Positions 45,053 to 53,567 of a stretch of 64,000 nt of DNA are shown in pieces; the first letter of the stretch is position 1, and each line of letters starts with the position of its first letter. The position numbers were made by a program, and so were the translations under genes. The notes below the pieces were generated by a model. The model made no database searches. It saw only the letters and a program-made list of their open reading frames with translations, and was not told where the DNA came from. Source of the stretch: Nitzschia sp. DOCU1 (Eukaryota; Bacillariophyta; Bacillariophyceae; Bacillariales; Bacillariaceae). Where the stretch lies: the NCBI GenBank assembly GCA_951394045.1, contig OX595985.1:4464001-4528000 (forward strand), in the 5' to 3' direction.

Positions 45053-46606
45053 TCAGACATCAGCCGACTCGGACATTTCGTCGTAGTCGTAGTCGCTCGT
45101 ATCGTAACCATCGTCCTTGTAGCCACCTTGCAACTTGGCTCTCGCCTCGTTGATGGTGATTGCTTTCGGATTGATCCTGGTCTTCTTAGTCGGTTTGTCG
45201 CCGTTGGCATCATCACTCTTGGAGGATCTCTTCTTGTCTTTAGCCGTGCCTTTGCATTCGGAGGGCTTGTGGCAGCGCCAGCGACCGTCGCATTTGCCTC
45301 CAGTAGCTACGCCGCACCAGTACCAATCCTTTCCATTGTGCTGCTTGGCTTTCTTGAGTTCGTCCTTCTTGGGTTCTTCGTTGTCGGCGAGCCACTTAGG
45401 GCGCTTATCGGTCTTCAAGGAGTACTTCCCGTTCTTCTTAAGTGCGGGCTTCGGGGATTCCTTTGCCTTCTGCTTTTTGTTCCCGCCTTCGCGGTTCTTC
45501 TTAAGCATCTTGCTCAATTTGGCCTGCATAGCCATGATTTGTTCAACCTCAGGGTTCTGGGCCTCCCAGATTTCCTTATCTTTTCGTATTTTGTACCTCG
45601 TAGCTGCGAGGTCCATTAAGAGTTTGGGTGTCATCGGCTTCCCTTCTTCCCAGTCACTTTGTTTGTCGCCAATATAGCGAACGAACTCCCTGTCCGAGCA
45701 TGCCGAATAGCCCTTAAATAAGTGCGATAAGAGGTCGCTGGACGTCTCGCCACGTGCGTTCAGTCCCTCGACCATCGTCTGGACATAAGCGTTGAACTTG
45801 AGGATGTCGTTTCCGACCTGAGTGATGTAATCGTCAAGGTTCGAGAGCTTGGTTCGAATCATGCCGGTGGTGGCGTTTGAGTCTAAGTAGGACTCTCGGA
45901 TGAGAATCTTGAGGAACACAATTCCTGATGGGAGAAGGGCGCAGTCTTCAGACCTTTGAAACATATAGAGGTCCTGGTATTGGTTGACCTTCGCCTTCGC
46001 GCTTGTGCTCAGTGACTTACTGATGCACTCATAGAGCATTCGGTCGTCCTGTGCCTTGCGCGTCTTTGTGGTCACAAAGAGTTCAGCAACGTCCCTCACT
46101 CGGTTCAAGGTGATTTGACCATAATCGTTGAGGATGTTGAGAGGGCTTTGGTTCAAACCAGGTCGCATCCATAGTATCCCGTCGTTGCGATCCCAACCGA
46201 ACTCGTTCGCTCGTTCACCCAGCAACTTCATAAACTGCTGGAAGCCTTCGGGGGTTCCATCGTAGAGCTCTTCATGGAGCTTCTTCGTTGCGTCCCTGTA
46301 GTGATGGTAGTCTTCCTTCTTGATGTAGTCGAGTAGCCTCGCCGGTTGGTAGGTTCCCGGCGTAAGGCTGAACCCTGCCCACGAATCCATAACTTCTTCG
46401 TCGAGGGGGTTTTCGACCTCCGACTCCTCGGACTGCTTTGTTTCTTCCGACTCGTTCGGCTCCTCCGACTCCTTCGATTCTTCGACTCCTCCGCGTCGTA
46501 CCGCAGGCGGCGGTGGCGGGGGGTCATCTGGAGCGGGAGCTCCTTGTCCTTGGGCTGCGGCTCGACCTCTCCTTTGAGCCTGGCGGTTGCTTGAGCGACT
46601 GGCCAT
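45053..46606 (-). CDS. Copia3 gag
   Basis: 517 codons starting MASRSSNRQAQRRGRAAAQG, with a poly-proline and glutamate/serine-rich N-terminal region (EESKESEEPNESEETKQSEE). The middle part is capsid-like (LNDYGQITLNRVRDVAELFV, YVQTMVEGLNARGETSSDL). Towards the end is KDWYWCGVATGGKCDGRWRC with HKPSEC, a CCHC-type finger of long spacing. It ends at UGA 45055-45053 followed by CGG; pol continues in the same frame. Confidence 0.85.
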   Translation of the reverse strand: MASRSSNRQAQRRGRAAAQGQGAPAPDDPPPPPPAVRRGGVEESKESEEPNESEETKQSEESEVENPLDEEVMDSWAGFSLTPGTYQPARLLDYIKKEDYHHYRDATKKLHEELYDGTPEGFQQFMKLLGERANEFGWDRNDGILWMRPGLNQSPLNILNDYGQITLNRVRDVAELFVTTKTRKAQDDRMLYECISKSLSTSAKAKVNQYQDLYMFQRSEDCALLPSGIVFLKILIRESYLDSNATTGMIRTKLSNLDDYITQVGNDILKFNAYVQTMVEGLNARGETSSDLLSHLFKGYSACSDREFVRYIGDKQSDWEEGKPMTPKLLMDLAATRYKIRKDKEIWEAQNPEVEQIMAMQAKLSKMLKKNREGGNKKQKAKESPKPALKKNGKYSLKTDKRPKWLADNEEPKKDELKKAKQHNGKDWYWCGVATGGKCDGRWRCHKPSECKGTAKDKKRSSKSDDANGDKPTKKTRINPKAITINEARAKLQGGYKDDGYDTSDYDYDEMSESADV

Positions 46607-46645
46607 GGTGGATGTTGATTTAGTTGCGTTAGCGCAGAGGAAGCG

Positions 46646-46968
46646 TGTTAAAATAACCGGTTCGTAAACAGGTTATGGGCTTGCTTTTAGAACGTTTGGT
46701 TCTTAGTATTATTTTTATTATGAGCTCATTTGAGCATCTACTTTGTAATCTTGCGATCCTTTGATCGTGCATTTTCTGATCTTACGGAAGCTAGTCTGAG
46801 TCTTGACGGAAGTCTTTACGATCTTGTCGCTTCCGCAAGACTAGCTCTCTTCCGGATCCTAGTCGTCCTGCGAATAGTACTGAGTCGTGAGACCCAGTCG
46901 ATTCGAGTCACTAGTCGACTCGTCCGAATGGCCTTCAAACCATTCATTCAAATCGCCGTAATCGAACA
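46646..46968 (-). repeat. Copia3 5' LTR (323 bp)
   Basis: Partner LTR next to the gag leader. The leader just inside it (46626-46645) reads on the plus strand like the D-arm region of initiator tRNA-Met. Confidence 0.92.
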
Positions 46969-49160
46969 TCCAGATGCCAATCCGAGGCTCGATTCGACGC
47001 GGGAGGCCCACTCTTGGTGGTTTCTCGCGATGGGGATCCATTTTTGGAGTGCGTCGTCCAAGTTCAGCTCTTCGTTTAAGGTGTGAGCATATGAGTGCCG
47101 CACGGTTTGGCGGGGCTTTCCAAGGGTTCGCGGGTTTGGCATCCAGGCAACAGTAATCTTTCGGGGGTTTCGGGTCTCGGGCATTTGCCATCGGGATCGG
47201 CGGAGTTCCATATGCTGCACGAGAGTGTAGCTGCCGAGTTCTTCTCTGATTTGTTCAATTTGGATGTGGAATTCTTTCACATCGTAAATATTCATGTTCA
47301 ACATCCATCGGAGGAAGCGGTGGTGGCATGCTTCGAGTTTGCGTCGGTCGCACTGTTTAAGAGCCCAGCTTTCGCAGCTGAAGAGAAGGATATTTAATAC
47401 CGTGGCCTCGTATGCTCGGAGCCGAAGTTTGTGGGGGAGCTTCGGGTCTTTGAGAAGTTTGGCCATGGCGGCAAATGCTCCGGTTGCTTTCTGGATTCTT
47501 TTGTTTACATTGGTGCTGTCTTCAAGGGAGCTTGTGAAGATAGTGCCGAGGTATTTAAAAGCATCACAGAATCCGAAAAAATTCATGTTCGTTCAGCATG
47601 ACATCGGCTGTGTCTTCTGGTCGTGTTTCATGCCCTGCTGCAGGGATGAACATGACTTCAGTCTTCGAGGCATCATTGTTTCTTTTGTCGCCGCAATGGA
47701 CTGTGAGTCCGAATTGGCGGAAGTGGGAGACAATAAGTTTTGAGGCAGCAATCAGCTCAGCTCGGGTTTGGAGGACGAAGGCAGCATCATCCACATAGTG
47801 CGAGTTTGTGATGGAGAACTTTTTACCAGCTGTTCGAGAGCTGGTTTCTTTGCATAGTTTGGGATTGGATCTTCGGTCTATTGTTCCATTTTCCTTCATT
47901 CCGTCACTGCGTTGATGAGAATTATAAATAGGATTGGCCCAAGGTTGTCGCCTTGTTTCACTCCTACTGTGCCGGCAATTTTTGAAATCTTAGCTCCCAC
48001 TTTAATTTGGTATGTCACATTTCGATGAAGCTTCTTGATGACATTGGTAAATTGCTAACACTGTCCAAAGTAATTCTTGGTTGGCCGAGTCAAATGCTTT
48101 GACGGGGTCTACAAACAGGACGTATGCTGACACGTTGTGCTCCTTCATCGTTTGGAGTGCTGTTTTCAGAGAGAAGGTTGCATCGGTGCTTCCTTTTCCG
48201 AGTAAGCAGCCACATTGTTCATCGATTCCAAAGGTGTTGAGGTGGATGGTCAGCCTCCGTGCTAGGATGGATGCGATCGTTTTTGCCGCGATGTCTCCCA
48301 CTGCGATTCCTCGCCACTTGTTGGGGTTGGTGAGGTCGCCTGTTTTGGGGAGTACTTTTAGCTTGATTTGCGTCCATTCCTCGGGAAGAAACTCCGGATC
48401 GTTCCAGAATTTCAAGATGAGATTCTGGAGTTCCGTGAATCCTGCACCAGAGAGGTTTTTGAAGGCCTCAATGGGGATTTTATTGGGCCCCGGTGGCTTG
48501 TCCTATTGCATTTTCGCAAGGGTCTTTCTGATCTCTGCTGCACTTGGTGGAGTGCCTAGAGGTTGGCATCTTCGGGGATGGGGTCGAGTTCTTCGAGCAC
48601 TGTGGGGTCATAGCTGGTGGCTTCAGTCCTGTTGTAAAGGTCACCGAAGTGTTCTACAAACCACACTTGTGCATTTTCGGTGTAATTTGTGGCAAGGTTT
48701 CCGTCACTTTTTCGCATTTTCATTAGAGTGGCTTGTTGGTGGTGCCCATAAAGTCCTGCTGCGAGTTCTTTGGGTCGCTGTCCATTGTACCAAGTTCATC
48801 TAATTTATTGCTGAGCCATGATAATTTTTTGCTGAGCCATGATAATTTTTTGCTGAGCCATGACTGCTTGGCGTTTTCTTTCTTTCTTTCGCAGTAGTTT
48901 CTGTCGTGCTTCCCGGAGGGTTTGTTTTGATCTCTGATCTCGCTTGCTCTTCATTTAATTACGGAGAGCTATATTGCATTCTTTGATCCTCTCCAGGATG
49001 TTGTGTTTTGAGTCAGGGTCAGTGTCGAACCATGCTGGTCTTTTGTGGGCCTCCGTCTCAATAGTGCTGGTTGCGGCACTATGGATCGCATTTGCAAGTT
49101 TGGAGTAAGATTCCCTGCATTCTGGGGTTTCTACCGGGATCCACAAAAGACAAACCATCT
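46969..49160 (-). pseudogene. LINE-type non-LTR retrotransposon, 5'-truncated
   Basis: From 49160 downwards: a linker (AWFDTDPDSKHNILERIKE), then RT pieces in several frames: WRGIAVGDIAAKTIASILAR, FVDPVKAFDSANQELLW, GVKQGDNLGPILFIILINA, HYVDDAAFVLQT, YLGTIFTSSLEDST, and the C-terminal YEATVLNILLFSCESWALK and CHHRFLRWML. No LTRs. The endonuclease is missing. Frameshifts lie near 47575 (T6 run) and 47890, with several stops. The last codons are at 40299-40270, across Copia3. Confidence 0.85.
48812..48870 (-). repeat. 21-bp triple repeat inside the LINE
   Basis: Three tandem copies of tgctgagccatgataattttt encode repeated KLSWLSK in the LINE frame. The 21-bp period keeps the frame, so the expansion may predate inactivation. 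Confidence 0.7.
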
Positions 49161-49308
49161 AGCAGGCAACAAGTGCATTCATTTTTTGGATAGTAATGCG
49201 CTGGAGAGACTCTTTGGAATGAAAAAAAGATCATGTGGCCTGCCCAAATTGCAATGGATGCTTACTCTGACTAAAGCCCGTGCCCACCTTGCCATGAAAC
49301 AGAAGTGA
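49161..49308 (+). pseudogene. Unidentified coding remnant
   Basis: Frame GNKCIHFLDSNALERLFGMK ending THLAMKQK-like at TGA 49306 reads as ordinary protein but starts at the LINE truncation point. Too short to classify; it may be the end of the gene into which the LINE inserted. Confidence 0.3.
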
Positions 49309-49581
49309 GTAAATGTTATTGATGAAAGATCTGATTGTCAATGCCATAAAGGTTCTGCTCATCACTGCAATTTGGCAGGTTTGTACAGTTGTCCACTCTA
49401 CTAGAGGGCACACAGGTGCTGGTAACTTTGGAACAACAGGTATTGACTCGCATACAACATTATTGGTAAAGTAAAGTTGTGGATGGAAATGGAATTGATT
49501 CTTCTACTTGTTCTTATTATTGTCATTAAGGGGTAGGACTGGCAGGGGATGGGTTTTTTGGGCTCACAGGGGATGGGTTTG
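49309..49581. other. No gene seen; 3' flank of the proline-rich gene
   Basis: On the minus strand, 49515-49575 continues the Ser/Pro repeat in another frame (NPSPVSPKNPSPASPTP), so the repeat domain extends past the stop at 49582 as out-of-frame sequence. Confidence 0.5.
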
Positions 49582-50274
49582 TTACGATGGGCTGGTAGGG
49601 GATGTAGGACTGGTAGGGGCTGTTGGACTTGAAGGTGCTGACGGGGATGATGGGCTGGTAGGGGATGTAGGAGCAGTAGGGGTTGTTGGACTCGAAGGAG
49701 CTTTTGGTGCTGAGGGGGATGATGGGCTGGTAGGGGACGTTGGACTGGTAGGGGATGTTGGACTTGAAGGAGCTTTTGGTGCTGAGGGGGATGAAGGACT
49801 GGTAGGAGATGTTGGACTCGAAGGAGCTTTTGGTGCTGAGGGGGATGAAGGACTGGTAGGGGATGTTGGACTCGAAGGAGCTTTTGGTGCTGACGGGGAT
49901 GAAGGATTGGTAGGGGATGTTGGAGCTACCACACTCACAATAGGTGCTCTCGCAGGCACTGGGGCTTGAGGAATTGGTACTGTAGGTGTTCCTCCTCTTG
50001 ACAGTGCAAGGGGCCTCAATTCACGGTTGTTGTTGCTGTTAGTTTCCCCCATGCTTCCTGGGATGTTTTGCTCACTCCTAACAGAGCCGGCTGCCTTAAG
50101 ATTGAAAAGATCTCTGTCAACATTAACAACCGACAAAAGGATGATGGTACCAACAGCAATCAAGATAAACATGTTGGTCAATGAGAACAAACCAACAGGT
50201 CTTCGATGGAGGGTTTCTGGTGAAATCACAGCACCCCCCTTTCCTCCTAGTGCTTTATCCTCGTCAATCATCAT
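49582..50274 (-). CDS. Single-pass membrane protein with Ser/Pro/Thr-rich repeat stalk
   Basis: ATG at 50274-50272 (MMIDEDKALGGKGG) gives about 230 residues. A charged N-terminus is followed by one hydrophobic segment, NMFILIAVGTIILLSVVNVD (about residues 33-52), with basic residues before it, a type II anchor. The rest is a stalk with four to five copies of SPSAPKAPSSPTSPTSP. This layout is typical of Golgi or surface enzymes with a glycosylated stalk, but no catalytic domain follows: after the stop the repeat continues out of frame, so the gene may be truncated. It is one of very few plausible host genes here. Confidence 0.65.
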   Translation of the reverse strand: MMIDEDKALGGKGGAVISPETLHRRPVGLFSLTNMFILIAVGTIILLSVVNVDRDLFNLKAAGSVRSEQNIPGSMGETNSNNNRELRPLALSRGGTPTVPIPQAPVPARAPIVSVVAPTSPTNPSSPSAPKAPSSPTSPTSPSSPSAPKAPSSPTSPTSPSSPSAPKAPSSPTSPTSPTSPTSPSSPSAPKAPSSPTTPTAPTSPTSPSSPSAPSSPTAPTSPTSPTSPS

Positions 50275-50367
50275 GGTGAAGTGTTGTCTTATGAGACAAT
50301 TGTTATCAATGTGATCTTTGTTTGAGAGATCCAAGAGGATAAATGAAAATTCTGAGCAAATTGCGAA

Positions 50368-50530
50368 CGTGGCATCACATACATCTTTTGGGATTCAACC
50401 AAAAATGTGTAAAAGCTGGTAGGAAGCCTACATAGAAGTTGTGAACACTTTCCATTGAGTGGCATCACACACATCTTTTGGGATTCAACCAAAAATGTGT
50501 AAAGGCTGGTAGGAAGCCTACGTAGAAGTC
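50368..50530. repeat. Two direct repeats of about 70 bp, 91 bp apart
   Basis: The block from ggcatcacatacatcttttg to ggaagcctacatagaagt recurs at 50461-50530 with a few changes. It lies 100-250 bp upstream of the minus-strand membrane protein gene, in its possible promoter region. Confidence 0.75.
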
Positions 50531-51048
50531 AACTCCGATTGGGATTGCGAACGGGAGCTACTGCATTCTCGTGGGGATATCAACGCCCAAAAAATGGCCC
50601 TACAGGCCAAAAATAGTATGCCCTTTAGATTTTTTGGGATCGTTGTACCACTAGAATTCGCCGAAATCTTACAAAATTCGCAAGTACGTTGCATCATGTG
50701 TGAGACAGATACATTTAGCATGATGACCCTAATCGCAGACAAAATGTCCTGCGACATCGCCTGCAACCACCAAATATTTCGTCAACGGAAAGAATGGACA
50801 AAACGGTTATTACCGGCAACAAAACGACGTCATCACACTACGTCATGTAATTTTGCAGAACCCCTGATGTGACCCCCTTCACCTCCCCCTCTATTTTATT
50901 AAATTTTTGCCCTTGCATTCCAACCTTCTCACCACTCAAAAATTCATGGAGGCATCCGTGTCATGATGGAATGTTCAAATGTTCAAACGTTATCATTAGG
51001 CATTGTGGCAGACATTGCCTCTTGTCTCTCCCCACAGCAAGGGAAGAA
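50531..51048. other. Non-coding stretch before the Copia1-type fragment
   Basis: No supported gene; short frames only. Confidence 0.5.
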
Positions 51049-51329
51049 CGTTAATTCCCCGTGATAGTCGCCAAGATTAGGGACTCAGGCGGGACTGGAA
51101 ATGCCCGCGAGATAAAAGTAAGGTCACAATTTTGTTTCGTCCAATGTTTGAATCACCATCCATCGTATCGTGTGTTTGTGCCTGAATCGTCCGCCACTCC
51201 TTGCTAGAATTAATGGTTTATCAGACCCAAGGTCTCCGTACAGCCTGGGAAGGCTACGACAATATCTGTTTCTCCATAAAGATGATGAGGAGATTCGGCG
51301 CAAAGAGGCAAAATGGAAAGCCCATGGTC
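51049..51329 (+). mobile_element. 5' end of a Copia1-family element (LTR plus leader)
   Basis: Reverse-oriented relative of 18896 down to about 18610: the LTR (51049-51215, with 1-2 inserted bases), the TGGTTTATCAGACCC primer site and about 115 bp of leader. It ends abruptly at the B2 repeat of the YR element, which presumably inserted into or truncated it. Confidence 0.8.
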
Positions 51330-51493
51330 GCGGCTGCCGCCCCTTTGGCCAGTCGCGTGGCGCACGTAGTTAGTGGTAGGTAGGTGACACAGGTAGTGGT
51401 GGTATGTAGTAGTAGGTAGTGGTGGTTTCGGGCCTAGTTACTGAGCAGTCGCTCGGCCCAAACCACACCGATGAAACCATGGTGAGATGGTTA
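51330..51493 (-). repeat. YR2 repeat B2 (164 bp)
   Basis: From gcggctgccgcc to gagatggtta. It matches B1 (51699-51794 joined to 62962-63029) along its length with few changes and contains the uninterrupted version of the Gypsy4 target site. Confidence 0.85.
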
Positions 51494-51698
51494 AAGGGTG
51501 GGTTGGGCGGGTATTTGAATAATAACTACTAGTCTTGGGCGACTATTAGCTTCAGCACATCCAGCAATATGAGCAGTTGCTCATCGTTGCGGTGCTGTTG
51601 CCAACGGCCGCTCAAGGCTCGAAAATGACTGGCTTGGATTTAGTCATTTCGGCTTTTCACGGGGGCCGCTTTCCTGACGTCACGCTTCCCGGCCTGCA
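51494..51698 (-). repeat. YR2 segment A2 (205 bp)
   Basis: Single-copy in this window, between B2 and B1. By analogy with Ngaro-type elements it should equal the terminal A1 repeat at the element's other end. Confidence 0.6.
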
Positions 51699-51794
51699 GC
51701 GGCTGCCGCCGCTTCGGCCAGTCGCGTGGCGCACGTAGTTAGTGGTAGGTAGGTGACACAGGTAGTGGTGGTATGTAGTAGTAGGTAGTGGTGG
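51699..51794 (-). repeat. YR2 repeat B1, part cut off by Gypsy4
   Basis: First 96 bp of B, ending in GTGG at the Gypsy4 LTR. The remainder is at 62958-63029, beginning with the duplicated GTGG. Confidence 0.85.
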
Positions 51795-52314
51795 TGCAGT
51801 AGGCACGATAATGCCTGGAATGGCGTGACAGGACTAACAGGACTAATGTAGACTAACAGGACTGGCTATAACGCATAGCATATAACCTAACATACGTACG
51901 TACAAATACATACTGCCGACGGACGGACACAGAGGCCACGTGACGTCGTCGAGCATGCCGGATGGCGCGCTTGCGCACAGAAAGTGCGACACACATATAT
52001 GGTCGGAGCGAGGCGACGACTATGTCTATCTTGATGCTAGTCTTGATGCTAGGCGTCAGGACCTAGGGTCATGCTATAGGTGTTAGAAGGTCATAGGATG
52101 CTAGGCGTCACTAACTAGAGCAGTCACACAGAAACACAACACTGCTAGTTAGGGACGGGCATGTCTTACCTTCTTGACAACTATCTTGTCTACTAAGATA
52201 TATAGTCGTGATCACGATCAGATGGGAAGATGGAGTCGATGCAACGATAGATCTAACTTTAAAATAGTCTCACAATTTCCAAAAACAATTTACTGCAGTT
52301 TCTAGCCTAGTGCA
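51795..52314 (+). repeat. Gypsy4 5' LTR (520 bp)
   Basis: Starts TGCAGTAGGC and ends GCCTAGTGCA. Contains TCTCACAATT at 52268. Directly followed by the palindrome CTTTGATCAAAG. Confidence 0.92.
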
Positions 52315-52326
52315 CTTTGATCAAAG
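52315..52326 (+). promoter_or_regulatory. Gypsy4 palindrome at primer-binding position
   Basis: CTTTGATCAAAG, perfectly self-complementary, begins at the first base after the 5' LTR, where a tRNA-primed element would have a TGG-initiated primer site. Confidence 0.7.
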
Positions 52327-52352
52327 ACTTGTCAGTCTAGAGGATAAGTATC

Positions 52353-53326
52353 ATGCGTCTCGCTTTCAACTCGTTCGTTGCCGCTCGTGGCGTCATCCCG
52401 TTGTACCCGCCTTGCAAGTGGAAAACTGGCTCGACGGGCTCGTCTGACGGCGCCGACGAGGATGGCTTTCGTTCGGTGAAACTCGAGCTTCGTTCCGTTC
52501 CTGGGGATGCGACCTCCCCAAAATACTCCGAAAAGTTCTATGTGTTTGAGTCGGGAACCCCCGAACAGTGGTGTCGCTGGAATGACGATCTCGTTAAGGT
52601 TTGGACTTGTTTGAGCCTCACCAATGGCCCCGATCGTCGCGCTATGACTCTTACGCTTCTCGCGGGTTCGGCGAAGGACACGTTTGAAGAGTATTTCGCT
52701 CGTCCCAGCGTCACTGCGACTGTCGATCATGTGTCTCGTGCGTTGCGTTACGTCGCTGCTCGGTTCTTCCCTGATTATGCCGCCCAGAATCAGACGTCGT
52801 ACCTCCGCTACGAGGGTCGTAAGCCTGCAAAGATGTCTGCTCGCGGATTGGCTACTCGCTTGCGCCAGGTCAATAAGTGGTTCGATTACTTCCCCAATGA
52901 TGGTGGCAATCGTACTGACGTGGTTGATCGCCTGAACGAGACCGAACTGCCCCTGATCTACGAGCGCATGTTGCCTGCCGCGTGGCTGAGTGTTAAGGAG
53001 TTGATGTTCCACGATTATCGCCAGAACCGCTTCAACTTCGAGAAGCAGATTGATTATGCGGAGCAACTTGAAGTGTACGAGATGCGTCATGGTGTCACCG
53101 GACTGCTTGCCTTTGGCTCGAGCAAAGCCAACAAAGGGCGTAAACCCGGGGAAGCTGGCGTCGCCAGTGGAACCAATGCAGGACCCGAATTGGGAACCCT
53201 GAACCGCGGTCGGAAGACGAACCGTGACTCCCCTTCTAAGAAGGGCAATAATGGTAACAACTCAAAGAACTGCCGCTTGCACGGAGAAGGCTGTGGACAC
53301 AGCGACTCTGAGTGCAAGGTCTGGCT
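52353..53326 (+). pseudogene. Gypsy4 gag, 5' part
   Basis: ATG at 52353 (MRLAFNSFVAARGVIP). Contains FYVFESGTPEQWCRWNDDLV, shared with Gypsy1 gag, and helical capsid sequence to LEVYEMRHGVTG. Near the break is a Cys/His cluster, CRLHGEGCGHSDSECKVW, aligning with CLYHGANNTHATHDCLIL in Gypsy3. Gypsy3 enters after TGGCT; the frame continues at 58681. Confidence 0.85.
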
Positions 53327-53528
53327 TGCAGTATACCGGAATATAGTGGGCTATGGAATAGCGCACTAATTCAACAATATGTAATTCCCCGCACTCTCAT
53401 GCAAGAGAGCTCCAGTAGCGCAGTGGTACTGCCTACAATCACCTTCTAAGCAAGGTCGAGGGTTCGAGACCGAACTCCTCAATCCCCTTTTTCGCGCGCA
53501 TACGCCGACTAGCGCACGGCATAGTGCA
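53327..53528 (+). repeat. Gypsy3 5' LTR-like end (202 bp)
   Basis: Bounded by TGCAGTATACC and CATAGTGCA and followed by a palindrome and gag. It contains box A-like TAGCGCAGTGG (53416) and box B-like GGTTCGAGACC (53461) at tRNA-like spacing, but the sequence does not fold as a tRNA. It does not match the 3' LTR. Confidence 0.55.
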
Positions 53529-53531
53529 TAC

Positions 53532-53543
53532 AGTGTTAACACT
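53532..53543 (+). promoter_or_regulatory. Gypsy3 palindrome at primer-binding position
   Basis: AGTGTTAACACT, three bases after the end of the 5' LTR (53528). Confidence 0.65.
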
Positions 53544-53567
53544 CCACGTTACACGCGTGAGCTAAAG

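Larger units (their letters stand above)
40300..46968 (-). mobile_element. Copia3: complete Ty1/Copia element in a LINE
   Basis: 6,669 bp, LTRs of 323 bp with two differences by eye, flanked on both sides by TCCAGA. It interrupts the C-terminal coding end of the LINE. The element has gag, UGA, then pol with integrase before RT. The protease motif IDNRCSACIS places it in a different lineage from Copia1/Copia2. Confidence 0.92.

Noticed and set aside
45005..45677. Hydrophobic plus-strand frames opposite Copia3 gag
   Set aside because: Antisense of lysine/glutamate-rich gag gives artificial Leu/Phe-rich proteins.
52332..53090. Long minus-strand frame opposite Gypsy4 gag
   Set aside because: Shadow of the gag frame; GC-rich third positions keep the antisense open.
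53409..53481. Possible tRNA gene in the Gypsy3 5' LTR
   Set aside because: Box A and B spacing fits, but acceptor, anticodon and T stems do not pair.
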